From Nostoc sp. MS1 (GTDB lineage: Bacteria; Cyanobacteriota; Cyanobacteriia; Cyanobacteriales; Nostocaceae), in NCBI RefSeq assembly GCF_019976755.1, contig NZ_AP023441.1, positions 5,515,501-5,579,500 of the forward strand: 64,000 nucleotides of DNA, written 5' to 3'. Below the pieces are notes generated by a model. It worked only from the letters and a program-made list of their open reading frames with translations. It was not told the origin of the DNA and made no database searches. The translations under genes were made by a program, and so were the position numbers. Of this stretch, positions 38,099 to 47,132 are shown one piece after another (within the stretch, counting starts at the first letter, position 1; the number at the start of each line of letters is the position of its first letter).

Positions 38099-39940
38099 TC
38101 AGCAGATTTCCCATCGCCATTTTTGTTGCTTTGTATCCCATTTAATGCCTACTATCTCGGCTGGAGGATGAAGGCGATCGCCATTTTTCTCAAATTGAAT
38201 AATTCCTGTTACTCCCTTTACCTGTTTTTTCTTTTTCTTAAAATATTGATCCATATGTATAAGTAAATCTTTGCTAGATTGACTGCGGTATTCTTCTATA
38301 ACTTTTAAGATAATTAATACTGAATCAAAAGCTGTGGCACTACGCCATGTTAAATTTTCTATACCCCACAATTGGTTGCCTAATTTACAAAAATTATCGG
38401 CTAGAGAATTAGAACTTTCCCAACCATTTTCTCGACTCTGCCAATGCCAAGGAACACAAGCTATAATTTGTCGGGTAATTTCATTTGTATGCTTAATTGG
38501 TGTTTGTTCATGGAGCCAATTTAAAACATTATCATGATAAAAAGTTGCCGAGCCAGCTATTAAACAGTTGTTGATATTTAAGCGACTAATTAGCCCAGCA
38601 TTTTCAAAGGAGTTGGGTTCAATTCCTCCATCGGGAATAATGATAATAATATCAACGTTATTTTCTTTAAGGTATTCTATATACCCTTGAACTTTAAGAT
38701 AATTTTCACTAAGATAGTTACATTCTTTTAAAAACACAAATTTATCTTTATATTGTTCTAGATATTGTCTAATACTGTTTCTATAGGAAATACTATAACT
38801 GCTATTTTGATTGTAGATAATAGCTACTTTATTTAAAGATTGTTCAGGAAATTTTGGTATCAAATAATTAGCCATTTTTTCAGCATTAACAGCATCAGGT
38901 GTAGTTAATCTAAAAAAACATACACTCTCATCTATAAATAATTGAGAAAGTTCATTTGAGGTACTACTAGCATTTACTAACGCCAACCCTTTTTGCGTAT
39001 AAAAATGTAGTGCATTTTTAGTCATTTCGCTGGAATAATGACCAATAATAGCATCAACATTTAGTTGTGGTGCTAACTCTGCTAATTTTTCTGCTGTTTG
39101 ATTATATGGATTGTATAAATTATTGGGATCATTAACAACAAGAATTTGCAAGATTATTTGGCTATATGTCAAAGTTGATAATATTTGAGGTTTAAGATTG
39201 TCTAAATTTATCTCTTTATCTAAGGAAATTTTGTCAAAGCTTGGTAGATTAACTTGTAATTGTATTTGAGCAATTCCTCTCAAAATTTCCGCAGCAACAG
39301 AACCTTGATTATGATAGAATGGAGCGACCACAGCTAAAGTATAAATCTTAATATTGTTTTTTTGTAAATCAGACTTTGTATGTTCAATTAAGCAGTTACT
39401 AATATAAATTAATATTTCTGGATTCCCAATCCCATAATCTTTAATTTCTAGATTCCAAGCTTCTAGGAAACATTGCAAAGCCTGATAATAAAGCCCTTGC
39501 TGATAAAAGTTTGCTCCCTTCATCTGACATTGCACAATTTTCTGGTTAGCAGGATAAAGAAAAATCTGCCTGCCGAAACTGCCCTGAAAGTTATCACTAT
39601 TTAATTGTGGTGGAGGATTGAGTTTATACCCGTTATGAATGTTGAGCAAAAAATTAATAATAATTACCCAGTTGCCTGCTATTTCTTCTTGGTCTACGCC
39701 CATTAAATATGCTATTTTAGGATAAATATACCTACTTAATCTGTCGGCAATTTTAATACTAGGCAGACTAACTATTTCAGCTATTTGTTGTCTAGATAAT
39801 CCTAATAAAGAATTACAAATAATTTTTTTATCGAGTTGGGTCAGTTTTTTGGTATCAATAGGAATATCATCTAATTTTTGTAAAAAGACTTCAATATTAA
39901 TAGCTAGATTTTCTCTAACTTGGCGACAGTTTTCACACAT
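38099..39940 (-). CDS. Periplasmic-binding-fold protein with N-terminal HTH-like region, predicted cytosolic
   Basis: A 613-residue protein lacking any signal peptide. The N-terminus (about 1-110) contains two CxxC-like cysteines and a helix-turn-helix-like segment (LTQLDKKIICNSLLGLSRQQIAEIV) of the type seen at the start of cyanobacterial signalling proteins. A TPR-like region follows (about 140-190). Residues about 200-600 form a type 1 periplasmic binding fold of the Leu/Ile/Val-receptor kind (DAIIGHYSSEMTKNAL, ALVNASSTSNEL, KVAIIYNQNSSYS). A binding fold retained in the cytosol behind a putative DNA- or protein-binding head suggests a ligand-sensing regulator. It lies between the hyu cassette and the ABC ATPase, possibly sensing their common ligand (inference). 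Confidence 0.75.
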   Translation of the reverse strand: MCENCRQVRENLAINIEVFLQKLDDIPIDTKKLTQLDKKIICNSLLGLSRQQIAEIVSLPSIKIADRLSRYIYPKIAYLMGVDQEEIAGNWVIIINFLLNIHNGYKLNPPPQLNSDNFQGSFGRQIFLYPANQKIVQCQMKGANFYQQGLYYQALQCFLEAWNLEIKDYGIGNPEILIYISNCLIEHTKSDLQKNNIKIYTLAVVAPFYHNQGSVAAEILRGIAQIQLQVNLPSFDKISLDKEINLDNLKPQILSTLTYSQIILQILVVNDPNNLYNPYNQTAEKLAELAPQLNVDAIIGHYSSEMTKNALHFYTQKGLALVNASSTSNELSQLFIDESVCFFRLTTPDAVNAEKMANYLIPKFPEQSLNKVAIIYNQNSSYSISYRNSIRQYLEQYKDKFVFLKECNYLSENYLKVQGYIEYLKENNVDIIIIIPDGGIEPNSFENAGLISRLNINNCLIAGSATFYHDNVLNWLHEQTPIKHTNEITRQIIACVPWHWQSRENGWESSNSLADNFCKLGNQLWGIENLTWRSATAFDSVLIILKVIEEYRSQSSKDLLIHMDQYFKKKKKQVKGVTGIIQFEKNGDRLHPPAEIVGIKWDTKQQKWRWEIC

Positions 39941-40042
39941 ATTGTTTCAACCGTTATCATCTTTTGCCAAAATGATACTCTGAGTCTCATGTCAAGTTCT
40001 TCTATTGGTGTGGAAATAATTTCTACAGATGTCGCTTTTAAC

Positions 40043-41551
40043 TCAACCAACAGCCATTGCGTGTAGAATCGCTTTGATGTTCTTCTGCTCACCAGTTAAC
40101 TCTGCAATTGAGCGCCCATCACGCAGAACAACTACACGTTGCGAACCTTCAACTACTTCTTCTAGTTCGGAAGAAATCATTAAAACTCCTAATCCTTGGG
40201 TTGCCAGTTCGGTAATTAGGCTCTGAATCTCACGCTTTGCACCTACATCAATACCACGAGTTGGCTCATCGAGGAGTAAAAGTTTTGTATTCTTGCACAG
40301 CCACCGAGCCAAAAGCACCTTCTGCTGGTTGCCTCCTGATAGTTCATGTATTTTCTGTTCGGCGCTGGCTGCTTTGATGTTTAAGCGCTGCATAAAACGG
40401 TTGACAAGCTCAATCTGACGTTTGCGGGAAACAATGCCCCATTGCGTTAGGTTTGGTAGGGCAGCGAGGGTGAGGTTTTCGCGTACTGAAAGCTCAGGGA
40501 TAATGCCGTCCGCCTTGCGATCCTCAGAAAGAAAAGCTATACCAGCCGCGATCGCATCATGAGGATCATCCAGAGATAAAAGCTTACCTTCAAGTTTAAT
40601 ACTTCCACCCTCAAGTGGTTCAGCCCCAAACAACGCACGCGCCGTTTCACTACGCCCAGAACCAAGCAAACCCGCCATGCCCACAATTTCCCCATGCCGC
40701 AGTTCTATAGAAACACCGTTGAGGCGGTTTTGATATTTTAGAGCTTCCGCCTGGAGTAGCACTGGCTGATTGCTTGAATTTTGTGGTTGCTGAGTGAATG
40801 CTGTTACCCCTTGGCTCACTTCGCCGGGTTGGCGGCCTAGCATTTGACAAACGAGTTCCAGACGACTGAGAGATGAGAGCGATCGCGTGATAATATTACG
40901 CCCATCACGCAGTACTGTCACGCGATCGCAAACCGCGTAAAGTTCTTCAAAACGATGACTAACGTAAACTATGGACGTTCCTTGCGATTTCAACCGCCGC
41001 ATCACATCAAAAAGCACCGACACTTCAGTTTCCGTCAGCGAACTGGTGGGTTCATCAAGGATAAGTACACGCGCCCCAAAGGATACAGCACGGGCGATCG
41101 CTACCATCTGACGGTGGGCAATGTTGAGGGAATCAACAGGCGATCGCGGGTCAATATGCAGCCCCAGCCGGGCTAAAATATCAGCCGCCCCAGCATTCAT
41201 CGCCCGTTTAGCAATAAAGCCAAAGCGCTGCGGTTCCCTACCCAGAAAAATATTCTCCGCAACGGTTCGCATCCCCACTAGCTGAATCTCTTGGTAAACA
41301 GCCACAATACCCGCCGCCTGAGCTTCCGTCGGATTTTGAAAAGCAACATTTTTCTCGTCGTACTCAACCACACCTGAATCTCGTCGATAAGCCCCCGTCA
41401 TAATCTTGATCAGCGTCGATTTCCCAGCCCCGTTTTCTCCCACCAGTGCATGAATTTCGCCTGCTTCCAGTTCAAAATCCACCCCCCATAGGGCAGGCAC
41501 ACCAGAAAAGCTCTTCTTAATACTCTTCATGCACAAGACAGTTCGATTCAT
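40043..41551 (-). CDS. Sugar-type ABC transporter ATP-binding protein (YtfR/RbsA-like)
   Basis: A 502-residue duplicated ABC ATPase of the ribose/galactose class. First half: Walker A GENGAGKSTLIK, Walker B VLILDEPTSSL, with a weak signature (NIAHRQMVAIARA). Second half: degenerate Walker A (GLLGSGRSE), strong signature LSGGNQQKVLLARW, Walker B LLLLDEPTRGID. This asymmetry is normal for the family. Follows the binding-protein gene by 60 bp, so they form an operon. By eye the DNA is richer in G+C than the AT-rich genes downstream, hinting at separate origin. Confidence 0.9.
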   Translation of the reverse strand: MNRTVLCMKSIKKSFSGVPALWGVDFELEAGEIHALVGENGAGKSTLIKIMTGAYRRDSGVVEYDEKNVAFQNPTEAQAAGIVAVYQEIQLVGMRTVAENIFLGREPQRFGFIAKRAMNAGAADILARLGLHIDPRSPVDSLNIAHRQMVAIARAVSFGARVLILDEPTSSLTETEVSVLFDVMRRLKSQGTSIVYVSHRFEELYAVCDRVTVLRDGRNIITRSLSSLSRLELVCQMLGRQPGEVSQGVTAFTQQPQNSSNQPVLLQAEALKYQNRLNGVSIELRHGEIVGMAGLLGSGRSETARALFGAEPLEGGSIKLEGKLLSLDDPHDAIAAGIAFLSEDRKADGIIPELSVRENLTLAALPNLTQWGIVSRKRQIELVNRFMQRLNIKAASAEQKIHELSGGNQQKVLLARWLCKNTKLLLLDEPTRGIDVGAKREIQSLITELATQGLGVLMISSELEEVVEGSQRVVVLRDGRSIAELTGEQKNIKAILHAMAVG

Positions 41552-41611
41552 AAGCTTGACCCAATTAAGTGCTGAGTAATTATTTTCTCCCTTGCCCCTC
41601 TGCTCCCTAGC

Positions 41612-42613
41612 TTAATACGCCTCCTCTACAAAATTTCTGGCGTTACTTATGTCGAAAAGCCTATCTTTGAGAATGATTCGTGGAGGAATTTTCTCGCCTG
41701 CAAAATACTTCTCCATTGTGGCGAAAACAAGGGGGCCAAAACGCGGATTTGATTCTACACTTACGCCAAGTTCACCTTTCATAATGGCTTCCAGTGCCGT
41801 TCTTTGACCATCGATTGAACCGACGATCGCATCCTTACCGGGTTTTATCCCTGCGGATTTAAGAGCCTGAATTGCCCCTAATGCCATTTCATCATTGTGA
41901 GTATACACTGCGTTAATATCTGTACCCTTGGACTGGATAATATTTTCCATTACACGCTGGGCTGCTGCTCGTGAAAAATCTGCCGTCTGGGTAGCGATAA
42001 TTTTCATGTTAGGATAACGGGCGATCGCATCACGAAATCCCTTTGCCCGATCAATTGCTACTGATGACCCGGCTGTTCCTGTGAGTTCTACAACAGAAGC
42101 TTTTTCACCTGTCGCCTTGGCCAGCCATTCACCCACACGGCGGCCTTGGGCAATAAAATCTGAACCCAGAAAACTAACAAAATCTTCCCCTGGTTTTCCC
42201 GCCGCTTCCCGGTCGATGAGGAAAACTGGTATTTTTGCCGCTCTGGCTGCTTCTAGGGCTGGTGTAAGTCCTTCATACTCCCGTGGTGCGAGAAATATGG
42301 CATCAACTTGTCTAGCAATTAAATCCTCAATATCAGAGAATTGTTTTGATGTCTGCCCCTGAGCATCGGTCATTAAAAAATCATAAATCTCTTTCCGCTT
42401 GGCGGCTTCTTCCTTAATACTGTTGGTTTCGGCAATACGCCACGGGCCGATGTTTTCCGTCTGCGAAAAGCCGACTATTTTCTTGGTTTTCTGGCGTACA
42501 CAGCTAGAGACAGAGAATGCCGCAGCACCTATCACAAAGTGAGTGCTAAATATGAGGAATTTTCGCCTATGAGTCAGGAGTCCTGAGCATCCAAAACAGG
42601 TTTGTTTTTTCAT
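41612..42613 (-). CDS. YtfQ-like sugar ABC transporter substrate-binding protein
   Basis: A 333-residue periplasmic binding protein, very similar in pattern to YtfQ (galactofuranose binding): KIVGFSQTENIGPWRIAETNSIKEEA, RQVDAIFLAPREYEGL, VVELTGTAGSSVAIDRAKGFRDAI, and YTHNDEMALGAIQALK. Start ATG 42613 has GGGG upstream. The signal sequence contains twin arginines (HRRKFLIF), a hydrophobic core and a cysteine (VSSC), so it may be a Tat-exported lipoprotein. First gene of the transporter operon; the ATPase follows, but the permease is displaced. Confidence 0.9.
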   Translation of the reverse strand: MKKQTCFGCSGLLTHRRKFLIFSTHFVIGAAAFSVSSCVRQKTKKIVGFSQTENIGPWRIAETNSIKEEAAKRKEIYDFLMTDAQGQTSKQFSDIEDLIARQVDAIFLAPREYEGLTPALEAARAAKIPVFLIDREAAGKPGEDFVSFLGSDFIAQGRRVGEWLAKATGEKASVVELTGTAGSSVAIDRAKGFRDAIARYPNMKIIATQTADFSRAAAQRVMENIIQSKGTDINAVYTHNDEMALGAIQALKSAGIKPGKDAIVGSIDGQRTALEAIMKGELGVSVESNPRFGPLVFATMEKYFAGEKIPPRIILKDRLFDISNARNFVEEAY

Positions 42614-42670
42614 AACCCCATCATGTTTGAACGCTATGTAAAGCTTATCTTGAATTGATACCCAAATATA

Positions 42671-42740
42671 AGTAGGGTGTGTTACGGCTTTAGCTGAATG
42701 CAACGCATAACACACCCTACAGTAATTTTATTTTTACTTT
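42671..42740 (-). repeat. Dispersed hairpin repeat, copy 3 of 3 (inverted orientation)
   Basis: The arms GTAGGGTGTGTTA (42672-42684) and its complement (42708-42720) form a perfect 13-bp stem. Downstream on the plus strand come AGTAATTTTATTTTTACTTT, the reverse complement of the AT-rich leader in the other two copies. It lies between the Cys-rich protein gene and the binding-protein gene. Confidence 0.75.
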
Positions 42741-42802
42741 ATATATAACTGCTAAATTAATTAACTTAAGTTAGTCATTAATTCATCTAACCTAAGTTTA
42801 AT

Positions 42803-43210
42803 TTAGCGAGATACTAGTAAATCTTCTGTAACTAAACTTGATCTGCGGAAATAGGAAGCAGAATTAAGTCCCATAGCGTTGCAATGTTCAGCGCATTTAC
42901 GACAAATTGCAGCACAGCGCATCATTGTGGCATCGTCGCTCATTTGTTCACAAGCCATTGCAGTGCGATCGCAAATTTGCGCACACAAACTACAGGTATT
43001 ACCCATAAACTCAGAGCCATCATTAATCATGTTGACGCACATCATGCACATTTCCGCACAATCGCGCATCATGGACATCATCGCCATATCCATGTATTGA
43101 CTGCCTTGGTTTTTGCAGTATTGGAGAGTTTCAATACAAGTTGTTTGGCACTCAAGACTGATTTCTTTACAAGCTTCCATTTGAGCGAGGATATTTTCAG
43201 TAGTCATCAT
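42803..43210 (-). CDS. Four-helix-bundle copper-binding protein (DUF326/Csp-like)
   Basis: A 135-residue protein with 14 cysteines in helical spacing (CKEISLECQTTCIETLQYC; CAEMCMMCVNM; CSLCAQICDRTAMAC; CAAICRKCAEHC) and many methionines, matching the DUF326/copper storage protein family. In characterised members the cysteines line the core of a four-helix bundle and bind many Cu(I) ions. No export signal is visible, so it resembles the cytosolic Csp3 type. GGGAGA lies upstream of the ATG pair. It precedes the sugar transporter on the same strand but is separated by a hairpin repeat. Confidence 0.88.
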   Translation of the reverse strand: MMTTENILAQMEACKEISLECQTTCIETLQYCKNQGSQYMDMAMMSMMRDCAEMCMMCVNMINDGSEFMGNTCSLCAQICDRTAMACEQMSDDATMMRCAAICRKCAEHCNAMGLNSASYFRRSSLVTEDLLVSR

Positions 43211-43915
43211 AATTAATAGTCTCCCTTTCTTTTGCAGTTAACGCTTGGTAATGTGTCTGTCTTAATTAGCAAGGTAAAACTTTATTTTAGGGAAATCAAT
43301 AGTTTTTAGATTGCTTGCAATTTCAAGGCCGCTATACCTATCTACTTGATGTAAATTGAATAGCTTTTAAGGATGTGATAAATAGTTAATAGGCGGAAAT
43401 GATTGCTAAATAAGGATTACACGCTTTGGTTCGGTATCAAAAATGAGTGTATGTTAAGTTAGCTATTTTTTCGTACCCAAAATGTAGAGGCTGATTTACA
43501 GATTTATCTAGCTCTCAAATACAAAAAATATTGATGAGTAATAATACTTTCATAACATTATGTACCTATCATCAAAGCCTGGTTATACAAGCATTTTAGC
43601 TATATCTTCCATTAAGCGAACTCATGATTTGAAAAAAGTTATGAGTATATTTTCTTAGTGTTTAATTAATATCAAAATTTCCTGACATTGTTGAGATTTG
43701 TTTCACTATTCAATTAATATGACTTAGTGGTGTGAGGATACCTGTAAGGTTTGCAATCTTCTTATACCATTTCAGGCAATGCCTAACATAGATATATGGG
43801 TAGGGGCGTACAGATGTACGCTCTTAATTTTGGAAATGTATTAATTTAATGAAAAAGCAGCCGATTTGATGAAAGGTGCAGGAAAGCTATTCAATCTAAT
43901 CAGTCTTAAAATATT
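43211..43915. other. Gene-free AT-rich region with a GCGTACA palindrome
   Basis: About 700 bp between divergent genes. I see no coding sequence. A compact palindrome GCGTACAGATGTACGC (43806-43821) within GTAGGGGCGTACAGATG is a known style of interspersed cyanobacterial repeat. Promoters for both flanking genes should lie here. Confidence 0.5.
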
Positions 43916-44293
43916 ATGAAAGAAATCTGGAAAAAATCCACGTTAATCTTTGTTTTGGCAACCAGTGTTTGGGCTAATTTTTCCTTAAAAGCCCCTGCTG
44001 ATTCTACGGCTGGCTTAATCCTCAGCATGAAATGCCAAGGTGGATACAATATCAATGTTTGGAAAAAACGTGCTTCGGGTGAACTTCTCTATCGTTCAAC
44101 CAGTTCCAACGGTAAATTGAGTTTAGGCAGAGGAACTAGTCAAGCGACGGAAGGGGTTCGAGTTTATAAATTTCGGAATCGCAATTATCAATACTGGGTG
44201 TGGGATGGGACGTTAGATAGTCAGCAATCTGGAACTTTAGAGGTGTATAAAAACAACCGTATCCTCATGCGGCAAGCTTGTACAAAAAGTTGA
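43916..44293 (+). CDS. Secreted hypothetical protein
   Basis: A 125-residue protein I do not recognise. It begins with a signal peptide (MKEIWKKS, hydrophobic core LIFVLATSVWANF, then A-x-A-like residues), and the mature part is about 95 residues, basic and rich in Tyr, Trp, Arg and Ser. Two cysteines (MKCQGG near the start and RQACTKS at the end) could form one disulfide. Pattern (YNINVWKK, YRSTSSNGKLSL, YQYWVWDGTL) suggests a small beta-sheet domain. It stands alone. Confidence 0.65.
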   Translation: MKEIWKKSTLIFVLATSVWANFSLKAPADSTAGLILSMKCQGGYNINVWKKRASGELLYRSTSSNGKLSLGRGTSQATEGVRVYKFRNRNYQYWVWDGTLDSQQSGTLEVYKNNRILMRQACTKS

Positions 44294-44413
44294 TAGCCGA
44301 ACAAATTTTGAGTCAGCTAGTTGAAATGGTTCTAGTTTAGAGAAGACAGATAAGCGATCGCCATCTGTGTTGACATTCCTAATATTGCTACTACTTGCGC
44401 CCCTACCTTTTAT

Positions 44414-46927
44414 TTATACTAAAGTTGACACACCCAAAGGCCCACGAGTGACACCTAACTGATTTTGCAGCTTTAACTCGCGCCACAATTGAGAACCTGT
44501 AATTTCACCATTTAGTAACTGACGATAACGCTGTACAGTTTTATTTACCTGCTCAGGTGTCTCATTCACAAATTCGATGCGGAAATGACGCAAGCCTAAA
44601 TCTATCAAACGCTGTACGTATTCGGCTCCAGTTTGTGCAGTGCCATTAAATACAGTATTGCGACAACCTGCATCAGCTTGAAGAACGTGTTCACTACCAA
44701 CGCGATCGCGCAATTTTACCTCATGCTTTTCGCAAGGTCTGCCACAGTTAGTATAGTCTGTACCTTCAGAAAGAAAAGCACAAAATACACAATGCTCCAT
44801 ATGGAACATCGGGATATGTTGATGGATTGTTACCTCAAACCATCGAGCGGGGGAAGTAGTGAGTAAGTCTTGCAATTGGTTGATGTTTAAGTCGTAGGAT
44901 GCTGTCAACCTTTCTAAACCAAACTTTTGCTTAAAGTAGTCGGCAGTTAAGGGGTTGGCAACGTTTAAAGAAAAATCACCAATGCAACAGTCAGCCGCAA
45001 AGAAATCTAACTGGTCATAGTTGCGGATCAGATAACCATCTGCGTTAGCAGCGCGGACTTGTTCCAGAATCCAGTTTTCCCCAGGTTTGGTAATTCGGGG
45101 AGGAGCGAGGAAGATTTGGGGAGATGGGGGAGTGGTTTGTTGTGCTTGGCGTACTAGGTTTACGGCTTGTTTGTAGGCGCGGGGGTCTTCAAATTCGCAG
45201 TAAAGGGTTTCGACTCCGGTTTGTAGAGCGGCTTGGAGTTGCTTGAGGTTGCGGACTAGGACGATAAGAGAGGGGGATAGGGGAGATGGGGGAGATGTGC
45301 GGGGGAGGAGGTCTTGGTAGGAAACATTTTTGCTTAATTGCCAGCGTTTGGGTTGGCTACGTAACTCTTCTAATTGGGTAACGACTTCTCGTCGCATCCG
45401 ATTTAACTCGCTGACAGGAACCATCAAATTACCCTTGAGGTGATTGGTCAGAGTACCTAAGCGGAATGGTGTGTTACCTAGACGACCGAATTGTTCTTGT
45501 AGCCGGGCTGTATCTAGGGGTTTGGTGTGGGCTTCTACTAGTGATATTGCGGATTCTGCTTGTGTAATATTACCAAGTTCATCACGAGCGATCGCAATCA
45601 ATGGCTGTCCTACTTCACCATAAATTTCCCAATCTATCGGACGTTGGAATTGAGGATTTTCACCCGCAAAGCTTTGTCTGAGTTGCTTATCAAGTTCTGG
45701 GTCGCTAGTTTTCCAAAGTTTATCGCCTACATGAATGCGGCGGAAGTTCAAGTTACCTCGACCAAAAGTTAATACTGCTTCCTTACCCTTCTGTGACACC
45801 CCATATACTCGTCCGCCTTCTTCCTTCGCCTCTGGATGACCGCAATCAAATACCACACCGTCACCAGGCTTCACAGGCGCTTCTAATTTAATTATTACTT
45901 CTTCGTTGCGAATGCGGCTAACTTCGCCCAGGTAAACCCCTCGCTTTTTGCCAAATCGGGCGTGTACTAGTTCTTGGTTGTTGATACCTTGAAACCACCC
46001 TGTGTAGAGTCCACGGGAAAATGCCATTTCTAAATCGTAGCGTTCTTGATTTGATACCTTAGTCTTGTCCAACTCCTCCATCACCCGGTCTAAAGCTTGG
46101 CGATAAACACGGGTAACATTGGCAACATATTCCGGGGCTTTTAACCGTCCTTCAATCTTGAGACTAGTTACACCTGATTGCACCAAATCTGGTAAGATTT
46201 CTAACCCTGCTAAATCTTGAGGACTGAGTAAATATTTGCGATCGCTCAAATCTACTATCTCCCCATCAGCGATTAAGTCATAAGGCATTCGGCAAGCTTG
46301 GGCGCATTCACCACGGTTAGCAGAACGACCCCCCAAAGCTTCACTAGTCAAACACTGACCAGAATAAGCTACACACAAAGCCCCGTGAACAAAAACTTCT
46401 AGTGGTAGGGACGCAGCCTTTTGGGAAATCTGCTGTTGAATTTTATTAATTTCCGCCAGAGAACATTCACGGGCAAGCACTACCAATTCACAACCGAGAG
46501 ATTTAGCAAACTCCACACCAGCCGCGCTAGTGATAGTCATTTGCGTTGAAGCGTGAATGGGAAAATCAGGCGACAGATGACGGATAAGCCGACAAATCCC
46601 CACATCTTGCACAATCACAGCATCCACCCCAGCCGCAATAATTGTGCGCAGATACTGCTGGGCTTCAGCTAATTCTTGAGGAAAAATCAGTGTATTAACA
46701 GTGACATAACCTTTCACACCCCGCAGATGCAGAAATGACATTAATGCGGGTAAATCTGCTTCAGTAAAATTTTGCGCCCGCATTCTGGCGTTAAACCTAT
46801 CCAAACCGAAGTAAATCGCATCAGCCCCATTTTCTACAGCAGCTTTAGCACATTCCCAGTTACCAGCAGGTGCGAGAATTTCTGGACGTTGAAAGGAGGA
46901 TTGGGGATTTTGTAAGTCAGCGTTCAT
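44414..46927 (-). CDS. U32-family protein (RlhA/collagenase-like) with DUF3656
   Basis: An 837-residue U32 family protein. Bacterial relatives, once called collagenase-like proteases, install hydroxylations on RNA (RlhA on 23S rRNA, TrhP on tRNA). N-terminal U32 domain at about 12-300 with EILAPAGNWECAKAAVENGADAIYFG, ASTQMTIT, and the cysteine cluster CLTSEALGGRSANRGECAQACR, the proposed iron-sulfur ligands. A DUF3656-like middle follows (about 375-510), then a C-terminal second U32-like domain ending with CVFCAFLSEGTDYTNCGRPCE. The architecture is closest to RlhA but longer. ATG at 46927 preferred over a TTG one codon upstream. Confidence 0.87.
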   Translation of the reverse strand: MNADLQNPQSSFQRPEILAPAGNWECAKAAVENGADAIYFGLDRFNARMRAQNFTEADLPALMSFLHLRGVKGYVTVNTLIFPQELAEAQQYLRTIIAAGVDAVIVQDVGICRLIRHLSPDFPIHASTQMTITSAAGVEFAKSLGCELVVLARECSLAEINKIQQQISQKAASLPLEVFVHGALCVAYSGQCLTSEALGGRSANRGECAQACRMPYDLIADGEIVDLSDRKYLLSPQDLAGLEILPDLVQSGVTSLKIEGRLKAPEYVANVTRVYRQALDRVMEELDKTKVSNQERYDLEMAFSRGLYTGWFQGINNQELVHARFGKKRGVYLGEVSRIRNEEVIIKLEAPVKPGDGVVFDCGHPEAKEEGGRVYGVSQKGKEAVLTFGRGNLNFRRIHVGDKLWKTSDPELDKQLRQSFAGENPQFQRPIDWEIYGEVGQPLIAIARDELGNITQAESAISLVEAHTKPLDTARLQEQFGRLGNTPFRLGTLTNHLKGNLMVPVSELNRMRREVVTQLEELRSQPKRWQLSKNVSYQDLLPRTSPPSPLSPSLIVLVRNLKQLQAALQTGVETLYCEFEDPRAYKQAVNLVRQAQQTTPPSPQIFLAPPRITKPGENWILEQVRAANADGYLIRNYDQLDFFAADCCIGDFSLNVANPLTADYFKQKFGLERLTASYDLNINQLQDLLTTSPARWFEVTIHQHIPMFHMEHCVFCAFLSEGTDYTNCGRPCEKHEVKLRDRVGSEHVLQADAGCRNTVFNGTAQTGAEYVQRLIDLGLRHFRIEFVNETPEQVNKTVQRYRQLLNGEITGSQLWRELKLQNQLGVTRGPLGVSTLV

Positions 46928-47132
46928 CAAGTTTGGGGATTGGGTACTGGGGTTTGATGATTAGTCTCTGTGCTAATCGATTTGGCAATTCTCATATCAC
47001 CATAGTAATTTTATCTAGCTACTCAGTGAGTTGACATAAGTTGAACGATGTGAAAAAACCGAACTATGTAAAAAAAGTAAAATAGGCTGAAACATTCTTC
47101 CCTCCTGCCTCCTGCCTTCTCCCTCATCCCCC

